Of a stretch of 64,000 nt of DNA, positions 8,443 to 16,348 are shown piece after piece. The position numbers and the translations under genes were made by a program. The stretch spans positions 1 to 64,000 of the forward strand of contig CAIYOY010000215.1 of assembly GCA_903927905.1 (NCBI GenBank). The letters run 5' to 3'. This stretch comes from an uncultured Verrucomicrobiales bacterium. Lineage in GTDB: Bacteria > Verrucomicrobiota > Verrucomicrobiia > Limisphaerales > Palsa-1400. Positions within the stretch are counted from its first letter, which is position 1. The number at the start of each line of letters is the position of its first letter. Under the pieces are notes generated by a model. The model ran no database searches and was not told the origin of the DNA. It worked only from the letters and a program-made list of their open reading frames with translations.

Positions 8443-9054
8443 CTAAGTGCCCTGTTTTAGAAAGATGACGCGGGAAATGTCGCGCCGTCCTGCCCGCTTG
8501 TTATGCAGGGCGATCTCGGCGGTGTTTTCGGTCCAGTTTTCAACCTGGTAATCCCCTTGGTAGGTCCAAGCGCGGTGTTCTTCTTCGTAGATGAAGATCG
8601 GGACGGGGAAGCTCTGTCGGCAAAATAGCTCGGCTGGCTCGGTGATGCGGGCGAAATCGCCGGGCAGCAGAATTTTCGGCGCATCAGGATTGTACTGCCG
8701 GCGAAAGCATCCGCAAACGACATGGCCCTTGTGCATGGGCAGAAATCCTGTGGTTTGACCGTGAAGCTGATCGGAAATTTGTTGACGGGTGTATGGCTGG
8801 CCTTTTTTGAAGCGATCTGCACCTCGCAGAAAATCGTGCTCTAACTGGTGGCATTTGGCGCAGAGGACTTCAAGTTCTGCGAGTTCGTATTCCCATGGAG
8901 GGACACGGCGGTAAACGCGGTGATGGACATGCAGGGTTGAACGGTCGTCTGAGCAACGGATGCAGCGCCAGTCGGCGGCGTCGAGTGTCTGTAATCGTTT
9001 TCGTTGCCACCGTGGATCACGCAACTGGTCGCTGTAGAATTGGGCTGTCGGCAT
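8443..9054 (-). CDS. HNH endonuclease
   Basis: WRCIRCSDDRSTLHVHHRVYRRVPPWEYELAELEVLCAKCHQLEH. Start MPTAQFYSDQL chosen at 9054; the longer ORF to 9138 would overlap the Res gene. Confidence 0.75.
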   Translation of the reverse strand: MPTAQFYSDQLRDPRWQRKRLQTLDAADWRCIRCSDDRSTLHVHHRVYRRVPPWEYELAELEVLCAKCHQLEHDFLRGADRFKKGQPYTRQQISDQLHGQTTGFLPMHKGHVVCGCFRRQYNPDAPKILLPGDFARITEPAELFCRQSFPVPIFIYEEEHRAWTYQGDYQVENWTENTAEIALHNKRAGRRDISRVIFLKQGT

Positions 9055-9070
9055 GGCGGGGTGCGATGTC

Positions 9071-12000
9071 CTACGAGATGGTTTTGCGGAGCATTTTGCT
9101 GATGTAGGTGGCTTTGTCCTCGGTTTGGAAAAGGACATGGCGGGACTCGAAGGCGGCTTTGGACATGGGCTGGCCGGTGCCGGGGGTGAGCCAATGTTCG
9201 ATTTGCTGGTGGCGGGTGGAGGAAATGATGAAGGAATTGAGAATGACGTTCGGGTCGGCCAGGCGTTTCTCCAAGGTTTTGATGGTCTTGAAAAATTCTA
9301 TTTTCGGATCGTTCGCGCCGTCGAGGTTGCGGATGCCTTTGGGGTCAACGAAGGAAACGTATTGTTTGCCATCAACCAGCAGCCAGACGATGAAGTCGGG
9401 GTAGAAGTTGCCCGCCTCGAAAAAGCCGATGCCCCGGCCCCGGCTGAGATTGCGCAACAGGTAAAGTTCCTTGCCAGCAAAGAAGGCAGGATCGGTTTCG
9501 TAGAACTTTTTCAGGTCCAGAACAAAGTCGCGCTCGCCTTCGTTCAAGACGACGGGGCGGACATCAACGGCGGCGCTGTTGATGTAAATCAGCGGCTGGT
9601 AAAGGTGCGGGCCGAAACAAATGGAACGGAACGTGCCCCATTCGATTTGTTTCAATTGCTGGTTGGTGACGGCTTCCTTGACCTCGTTTAATTTGGCAAT
9701 GATTTCCTTGGCGGACTGGTCAATGAGAAAGCGGTATTCGGTGATGAAATTCTCGTCGTTCTCATCGAGGATTTCATAGCGCAGTTTGGGTGACTCCCAA
9801 GCGGATTTTTTCGTTTTGAAAAAGGCATCGCAGTATTTTTTCAGGAGGGCGATGGCGATTTCCTGCCAGCGGGCGACGCGGTCAAAGCGGCCAATTTCCA
9901 TTTCCTGCGGCGGGATGAAAAGGGTGTACCAACTCTGATCCTGCAACAAAGCGCGGCAAGCGTCCGGGGGCAAGTCCAGATTGAACCAAGCCCGCTCGTT
10001 TTTGAACTCCTGCAACTGGCGGTCAACATCGCGCCAGTCGAAGAAGGCAAGGTGTTCATTGGTGAGCTTGGCTTCGTGGCGCGGGGCAAGATCGGCTGAT
10101 GCGCCAAGGCCGGGAGCCTCGCGGCTCTGGATTTTGGGGTACCAGTCGAGGGCGATGCGACGGTCCCGCATGTCGGCATCCGGCGGGCCAAGGGCGGGCT
10201 TGGGGCCGTTGCGTTTGAAGTCGAGGTCTTCGGGCAAGCGCAAGATTTTGAGTTTCTGCGAGCCAAGACTTTTGAAGGTGGGCAGGATAAATTCGATGCG
10301 GTCGTCGTTGGGCGGGAGTCCTTCCTCCTCCAGGTATTCTTTGAATTGCTGCATGAATTGGGCGCGGACGCCGAAAACATTGAGAGTTTCCAAAAGGCGG
10401 ATGTGTTCCGGCCTTTTATTGCGGACCTCGTCAACTTTGTCGCTGCGTTTCAAACCGAAGTTGTAGCCTTTGAGGCGCACACCGCGCCCGAAAAGCTGGA
10501 TGATTTGCGCCCCCTCGGTCAGGCCGACATTCATCAGGCCCATGGTGCTGACGCGCCAACTGCTCCAGCCTTCGGTGAATTTCTTGGAGCCGATGAGCAA
10601 ATTGATTTTGGAGTCCGGTTCGTTCAATTCGGCGAAAAGGGAATTGGAGAAAGGGCGTTCGGTCACAATCAACCATTCGGGGTGCAAGCCGCAGAGATCC
10701 CAGAGCTTGGCAGCGTCGCCGACATTGATCACGCCAAAGGCTTCGTTATTATCGCCGATGCGGAGCGCGATTTCGCCGTCGCTGCCTCTCAGGAGATCCA
10801 CATGTAAAGCTGCGACCTTGGACGTGTTGAAAACATTTTTCAGGATGTCGGTGAAAACAGCAGCAGGGGCGAGGCTGCTTTCCACAAGGAAAGGGAAGGC
10901 GCTTCTGAAAATGTCGTTGCCGTGATCATTGAGCAATCCCGTATTGCCGGAAAGAAGGCGCTGAATCCGGGCGATCGAATCGGTATCGCCTTTGATAAAT
11001 TCGGCGAGAAAGAGCAGGACATCAACCACGTCGGAAACGTCTTTCCGGCCTTCGGTGCGGACGGCGGTCACTTTGCTGCCGACCAGAATCCAAAGGGGGC
11101 GCTCAATCAGGAAAGGGCGGAAGCCGCGCTCCTGCTGCCCGAAAAGGATCAATTGCTGGTAGTAGGCGAGCAAACAGGCGGTGAGGTAAAGGCGGCGGGT
11201 CTCTTCGTCGCGGTCGTCGGCCAAGTTTAGAATCCGGTAATCTTTGCCAAAGCCGTCGCGGTAAAAGTATTTATAGGAGTAATCAAAAAGAACACACTTG
11301 GCGTATTCCTGGGTAAGCTCCGGTTTGTTGGCGGCTTTAAGCGCCTGGCTGAATGTGGCGGAATACTCAAAGGTGAAACCGTTTTCGCAAAGGCGGTCGC
11401 GGTTGCTTTTCCACTTGAAGCCGCCCGCGCCCCGGTGACCTTCATCCACCAGCACGAGGTTGTTGCTCTCAAAGGCGTCCACGGCGATGGTTTTATCGCC
11501 GCTTTCCTCCTGCAATTTGGTGATCTCCAGAATTTCGACCGATTGGCCGGCGAAAAGTCCCCGGCCATCTTTGGAGAAGATTTCCGCTTCGATGCCGCTG
11601 GCTTCCAACTCCTCCAAGTGCTGGCGGGAAAGTCCTTCGTTCGGGGTGAGCAAAATGGTGCGGTTCAATTCGCGCTCGCGTCCGTGCAATTTCAGGTAGT
11701 GGCGGTACTGGAGAATGTTGATGTGCATGAGCAACGTCTTGCCCGAGCCGGTCGCGCTCCAGAAAGCGAGCTTGTGCAAGTCGTCGGCGGTAAAGGCGCT
11801 GAGTTGGTCGCGCTCGGCGATGGTGGCATTGAATGTGGCGAGGTGCGAATTGAGATCGGCCAAAAGCTGGCTGGGGTCGCGGAAATAGCGGTCCAGATAG
11901 ATTTCGGTAAACAGGAGCGCAAGGTATTGAAAGTATTTCCAGCGGATGGGCGCGGCGCGGCGGGTGCTGATGGCCTGGGTGTGGCGGACGATGTTCTGGT

Positions 12001-12259
12001 CGTAAAGCAGCAGGACATCGCGGGAAAGCTGTTGGCGCTTGAAAAGGCGATTGGCGATTTCATGGTGAAAGCGAGAGATGTTGTTTTCATCAACGCCTTC
12101 AAGGCTGGTGTCGTGCAAGCCATCGGTGAGGGGGATGAAGGAGTCCGCCTCGAACAAGCCGAGAATCCACTGGTTCAAAACCAGTCGCTGGTCGAAGCGC
12201 AACGCGGGTGTCTGCGGCTTGCGGGTGCGGCGGTTGGTGGCTGTGGGTGCGGCGGGCAT
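9071..12259 (-). CDS. DEAD/DEAH helicase, type III restriction Res-like subunit
   Basis: 1062 aa; Walker A WSATGSGKTLLM, VDEGHRG, SATF; C-terminal PD-(D/E)xK-like PDFIVWLLVDGKQYVSFVDPKG. Confidence 0.85.
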   Translation of the reverse strand: MPAAPTATNRRTRKPQTPALRFDQRLVLNQWILGLFEADSFIPLTDGLHDTSLEGVDENNISRFHHEIANRLFKRQQLSRDVLLLYDQNIVRHTQAISTRRAAPIRWKYFQYLALLFTEIYLDRYFRDPSQLLADLNSHLATFNATIAERDQLSAFTADDLHKLAFWSATGSGKTLLMHINILQYRHYLKLHGRERELNRTILLTPNEGLSRQHLEELEASGIEAEIFSKDGRGLFAGQSVEILEITKLQEESGDKTIAVDAFESNNLVLVDEGHRGAGGFKWKSNRDRLCENGFTFEYSATFSQALKAANKPELTQEYAKCVLFDYSYKYFYRDGFGKDYRILNLADDRDEETRRLYLTACLLAYYQQLILFGQQERGFRPFLIERPLWILVGSKVTAVRTEGRKDVSDVVDVLLFLAEFIKGDTDSIARIQRLLSGNTGLLNDHGNDIFRSAFPFLVESSLAPAAVFTDILKNVFNTSKVAALHVDLLRGSDGEIALRIGDNNEAFGVINVGDAAKLWDLCGLHPEWLIVTERPFSNSLFAELNEPDSKINLLIGSKKFTEGWSSWRVSTMGLMNVGLTEGAQIIQLFGRGVRLKGYNFGLKRSDKVDEVRNKRPEHIRLLETLNVFGVRAQFMQQFKEYLEEEGLPPNDDRIEFILPTFKSLGSQKLKILRLPEDLDFKRNGPKPALGPPDADMRDRRIALDWYPKIQSREAPGLGASADLAPRHEAKLTNEHLAFFDWRDVDRQLQEFKNERAWFNLDLPPDACRALLQDQSWYTLFIPPQEMEIGRFDRVARWQEIAIALLKKYCDAFFKTKKSAWESPKLRYEILDENDENFITEYRFLIDQSAKEIIAKLNEVKEAVTNQQLKQIEWGTFRSICFGPHLYQPLIYINSAAVDVRPVVLNEGERDFVLDLKKFYETDPAFFAGKELYLLRNLSRGRGIGFFEAGNFYPDFIVWLLVDGKQYVSFVDPKGIRNLDGANDPKIEFFKTIKTLEKRLADPNVILNSFIISSTRHQQIEHWLTPGTGQPMSKAAFESRHVLFQTEDKATYISKMLRKTIS

Positions 12260-12262
12260 CGC

Positions 12263-13351
12263 TCAATTCTTGGCCCAAATAAATCTGCGCTTCAAGCTGT
12301 TAAATCGGTCGTAGCCGATGGCCTTGTCGTGCTGCAAGCGGCCAACAAGGATGCCGGGTGCGATGTTCAAGCCGGCAGCAAAGCAACTGATCTCGGTCCC
12401 GGTAAACACTCCGCGTCTGAGGAAAGCAGCGTACTGGTCCTTTGGGATGAGAAAATCGGCGGCGAAATCGTTGGCGTCTTTTTCCGCATCGTCACCGTCT
12501 TTAAGCCCCTCGACAAAGACGCCGTTTTTGATTTCCTGCAAGACGTGGCGGGCTTCGTGGAAAAAGGTAAACCAGAAATGGTCGTCGGACTTGTAGAGCA
12601 AGCTGAGTTGAATGAGCGCCTTGTCTTTGGTCAGCCAATATGTCGCGCCGCTGACGCGGAGTTTTTTCAACTCCGGGGTGAAAACGAGCGCGACCCCGGC
12701 CTCGGCGCAAAGTTCGCGCATTTGGGGCTGGAACGCGTCCGCATTGGTTTTGGTCAAGGCGCGAATTTTTTTCAGCGCCCCATGAAATTTATCCGCGTCG
12801 AACGGCGCGGTCTGAACCTTTTGGGCGTCGAGTTCGCCTTTGCGCAGCCAAGCCGAGACGATGCCAAGCTCATTGGTGGCCACTTTAGATTTACGGAAGT
12901 TAACGGCAAACTTGGTCCAACATGCTTCCCATAGATCGGGCGTAGCGGTGCCGTAATAGGCCAGGGCCAAGCCGACTTGCTCCTCTTCGCTTTGTCCAGC
13001 AGGGAGCCAGCATTTTTCGATCATCTCTTTAAACGGGATGCGTTTCAGCCAGGAAATCCCGGCCTGAAAAGTCTCCTGCTGTTTTTTCCGGGCGAGAAAT
13101 TCCTGGTAGTTGGCATCAAGATTAAGCCAAAAGGCGGCGGGAGTGCCGAGAGCAGTTTCCAGCTTCACAGCGGTTTCCGCCGTGATGGGGGCGACGCCCT
13201 GAACGATCTGGTTGACGGTCTTACGGCTCAAGCCGACACGATCAGCCAAGTCAATTTGGGTCATGCCCAAGGCTTCGAGCGTCTCGGCGAGAGTGTCGCC
13301 GGGGGGAGTTCGATCCAACGGGGCATAGCGAATGGGAGTTTTTTCAGCCAT
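12263..13351 (-). CDS. XRE/HigA-type HTH fused to ImmA/IrrE-like zinc peptidase domain
   Basis: HTH ALGMTQIDLADRVGLSRKTVNQIVQG near the N-terminus; HEARH in FTFFHEARHVLQEIKNG. Confidence 0.8.
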   Translation of the reverse strand: MAEKTPIRYAPLDRTPPGDTLAETLEALGMTQIDLADRVGLSRKTVNQIVQGVAPITAETAVKLETALGTPAAFWLNLDANYQEFLARKKQQETFQAGISWLKRIPFKEMIEKCWLPAGQSEEEQVGLALAYYGTATPDLWEACWTKFAVNFRKSKVATNELGIVSAWLRKGELDAQKVQTAPFDADKFHGALKKIRALTKTNADAFQPQMRELCAEAGVALVFTPELKKLRVSGATYWLTKDKALIQLSLLYKSDDHFWFTFFHEARHVLQEIKNGVFVEGLKDGDDAEKDANDFAADFLIPKDQYAAFLRRGVFTGTEISCFAAGLNIAPGILVGRLQHDKAIGYDRFNSLKRRFIWAKN

Positions 13352-13682
13352 GATAGTCTATTATTTCATTAACGGTTATTGCCGTGACGCTTTTCCAGTC
13401 CAGTCCGCCGTCGTCTTTGCAGGGAACGGGGTCGTGCGCGGGGGCAAACAAAAGCCTGTAGGGATGATCCAAGTCCACAGCCAACTGGCCTTTCAGATTA
13501 CCGGTCAACTCGTGACATCGAGCGCCGGGCAAGGACCGCATCATTTCCAGGTTTGTCGCCGCCGCAAGTTCGTCGAGCCTGCGGCGAAGCAATTTTCCGC
13601 GCCTTTCGCCCCATTCCCGCTGGGCACTCTCGATGGTTTCGGAGTGCTTGCGGAACTTCGATTTACGGAAATATACATCCAT
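13344..13682 (-). CDS. HigB/RelE-type toxin-like protein
   Basis: 112 aa; [34 protein letters not shown] is HigB-like; overlaps the downstream HigA-like gene. Confidence 0.7.
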   Translation of the reverse strand: MDVYFRKSKFRKHSETIESAQREWGERRGKLLRRRLDELAAATNLEMMRSLPGARCHELTGNLKGQLAVDLDHPYRLLFAPAHDPVPCKDDGGLDWKSVTAITVNEIIDYHG

Positions 13683-13740
13683 GTGATCTTGCCGGCAAGG
13701 ATTTTGTTTACCTATTTGGTTACACGTTTTTCCCGATACA

Positions 13741-15042
13741 TCAAACGTCCTGCACGTCGAACATGAGGCGTTTGAACTCGTCCTCGGTGCGGCGGACTTT
13801 CCAGGTCTCGTCGGCCCGTTTTAGGTTTTCAAGGTTGTTGTCGCCGTTAACGTAGATGACGGCGAACTCCAGGTCTTTGGTGTTGTAGCCTTGTTTTTGG
13901 AAAAAGGCGTCGAGGTCGGCGTTATTCTTTTCGGTGACGTTGCGCCAGATGACCAGGACTTTTTCACCGGCGGGATTTTCGCCCTGCACCACTTTGAAGC
14001 CGCGGATGGTGTCCATGTGGGCGACGCGCAAGCCGAGCAAGTATTGTTCCACCCGCGACGTGGCTTCGGCTTCGATGTCGTCCAGGTGCATGATCTCGTT
14101 CTTGATAAAGAAATCGAGTTCGCGCCGGAGAAAGCCGCCGATGTCCTTGTGAATGAAATAATCGAAGGAGTTGCGGGCGGTGTAATCGGCCAGGTGTTTT
14201 TCCAGCAGGGTGCGGTTGGGGTTTTTCTCGGTGGGGCGCAACCCGGAAAGGTGGCCGTAAAAAGGCGCAAATGCAGGAGTGCCAAGCAGGGGCAGGACGG
14301 TTTGGACAGCTTGGGAGTTTAGATCGGCCTGTTTGCGTTTATCGGTGTCGGGGCGGTACTCGAAGCGGATGATGAGTTCGCCGTTAGCTTCCTGCACCGG
14401 CTCGGCGGCAAGAATGAAACGGCGTTCCTGGCCGGTGGCGGCTTTCTTGTTGTCCGCCTCGGTATCGGCCTCCACCAGTTTGAAATGGACGCGGCGCGGC
14501 GATCCGCCGGGGCCGATGTCCCCGAGCCGGAAAGTGTAATCCCGGAGATATTCGCTGGTCTTAATATAGTACTGGTCGGCATTGGCCCAATGGAGTTTCA
14601 CTTCCTCGCCTTCGTAGGGGATGGCATAGACGCCCGCCTTGTAGCGGCGCAAGGCGAGAAAATCGCCGCCCTGATAATAGCGGCGGAAGAAATTGGCGAG
14701 GTCGGAGAAAATTTCGTTTTCGAGTTCGGCGGGATTGGCGTGGGCTTCGATCCGGGCCTGTAATTCTTTGACCTTGGGAATTTGCTCGGCCTGTTCGCGG
14801 GTGAGGCCCATGCCCACGGCAGTGGCGATGGCCTTGGCCTTCTCGGTTTCCAGCGCAGCGCGGTCGCCGGTGTCCACGGCGGCAAGGGTCTGGCGGACCT
14901 GGGGCAGGAGATCGTTTTCCAGAAAGTGGGTGACTTCAACGCGCTTGGCGTTCATCACGCGGTAGATGCCGAAATCGAGGTCGGCCTGGTCGAGCATGAA
15001 AAGCTCGGCCAAGAGTTCTTTAAGTTTTTCGAGATTGGTCAT
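13741..15042 (-). CDS. Type III-like Mod (DNA methyltransferase) homolog lacking the catalytic core
   Basis: N-terminus ([34 protein letters not shown]...[29 protein letters not shown]) and C-terminus ([20 protein letters not shown]...[33 protein letters not shown]) resemble Mod ends. No DPPY-like or FxGxG-like motif in 433 aa. Confidence 0.65.
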   Translation of the reverse strand: MTNLEKLKELLAELFMLDQADLDFGIYRVMNAKRVEVTHFLENDLLPQVRQTLAAVDTGDRAALETEKAKAIATAVGMGLTREQAEQIPKVKELQARIEAHANPAELENEIFSDLANFFRRYYQGGDFLALRRYKAGVYAIPYEGEEVKLHWANADQYYIKTSEYLRDYTFRLGDIGPGGSPRRVHFKLVEADTEADNKKAATGQERRFILAAEPVQEANGELIIRFEYRPDTDKRKQADLNSQAVQTVLPLLGTPAFAPFYGHLSGLRPTEKNPNRTLLEKHLADYTARNSFDYFIHKDIGGFLRRELDFFIKNEIMHLDDIEAEATSRVEQYLLGLRVAHMDTIRGFKVVQGENPAGEKVLVIWRNVTEKNNADLDAFFQKQGYNTKDLEFAVIYVNGDNNLENLKRADETWKVRRTEDEFKRLMFDVQDV

Positions 15043-16238
15043 TGTGCGCCCGTGCTATCTGATTTTTTGTCAGATGTTGGGGCAGCCCGCATGGGAAGGA
15101 AAGCCAGAATTATTTCGCGCTTGGCGCGTATGCCCTCGGGAGTGCGCTCGACCAGATTTAATTTTTCCAATTCGGCCACGTCACGCTGCAAAGTCTTGGG
15201 ACTTTTGGTGGCGTAGGCTTTGGCGAGGCGAGGCGTGGTTTCGGTAATTTTAGCCAGCGGCACGGCGACGGCAAGAGTGCCCAAATCGAGAGCGATATGG
15301 CGCTGGCGGATATCGGACGCCTTCATTTTGTCGCGGAACATTTCATGGACGAAGTTGCGCCAGGCGACGTCCCATTGCTGCTCCCGGACCAGATCAAGCT
15401 GCCCACGCAAACCATCCACCAACCCCTGCACGGCGTAATCAAGGAAAGGAAGGATGTCGCCACCGGATTTACTGGCGTAATCAAGCTGGCGGTAATACTC
15501 CTGCCGGGTGTGATTGTAATGGTTGCTTAAAAGATGGGAGACGGGGGACGGAACGCCGGCGGTGAGCAGGAGTTGGAACTCGACCAAGCGGGCGGTGCGG
15601 CCGTTGCCGTCGCCGAAAGGATGAATCCAAGCGAGGTAAAGATGGGCGAGGACGGCTTTGATAATGGCATAAACAATGGCGTCGGCTTGCGGGGCATGAA
15701 AATCATCGCCATTGAGCCAATCACAAAGTTTCTGGAGAAGGAACTCGCAATCTTCCGCCGGAGCGCCGCGATAACGCAAGACGCCGACGGAATGGGCGCG
15801 AATCTGGCCGGGGACAACTTCCGGTTCGACTTTCAATTTGTCAAGCACAGCGGCATTGAACTCCTTGAGTTTTTCCACATTGAGAGGCACTGGCTGGCTG
15901 GCCTTAAGAAGCTGGCCAATTTTATTGCAGGCACCGAGGACATTTTCAATTTCCTGCTGGAGATATTCCTTGGAAGGAGGGAGTTTGAGGGTCCCCTCCA
16001 AAATCTGGCGAACTTGGTCCTCGGTCAGGGTATTGCCTTCAATGGCGGTGGTCCCCAAAACGCCCTTGGCGAGATAAAGTTTGTGGAGTTCCTGGGCAAC
16101 GGATGGGCGCAAGGGAACGCCAGCAATGTGCTCACACTTCGACCGGGCCTCGCCCAAATTCATCCAAAGCCTTGGCGCGGCGTGCTGTAAATTCACCTGA
16201 AATTTTATCCATGGATGTGTCGTTTCGTATGTCCGCAT
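15039..16238 (-). CDS. Fic family protein with C-terminal winged-helix-like region
   Basis: Catalytic motif HPFGDGNGR; possible inhibitory motif TTAIEGN near the N-terminus. Confidence 0.9.
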   Translation of the reverse strand: MRTYETTHPWIKFQVNLQHAAPRLWMNLGEARSKCEHIAGVPLRPSVAQELHKLYLAKGVLGTTAIEGNTLTEDQVRQILEGTLKLPPSKEYLQQEIENVLGACNKIGQLLKASQPVPLNVEKLKEFNAAVLDKLKVEPEVVPGQIRAHSVGVLRYRGAPAEDCEFLLQKLCDWLNGDDFHAPQADAIVYAIIKAVLAHLYLAWIHPFGDGNGRTARLVEFQLLLTAGVPSPVSHLLSNHYNHTRQEYYRQLDYASKSGGDILPFLDYAVQGLVDGLRGQLDLVREQQWDVAWRNFVHEMFRDKMKASDIRQRHIALDLGTLAVAVPLAKITETTPRLAKAYATKSPKTLQRDVAELEKLNLVERTPEGIRAKREIILAFLPMRAAPTSDKKSDSTGAQ

Positions 16239-16348
16239 TTTTGTCTTGCTGTATTGCTATGTAGCACAGGCAATATCAATGTCTTACACGCAAGGCAATA
16301 TAAATCTGTCTGATATTTTGTCCAGTCCTCTGACGATCTTTAATTATT

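Noticed and set aside
11435-12934. 499-aa plus-strand ORF
   Set aside because: Antisense to the Res and HigA-ImmA genes, which have clear motifs; typical GC-rich shadow ORF.
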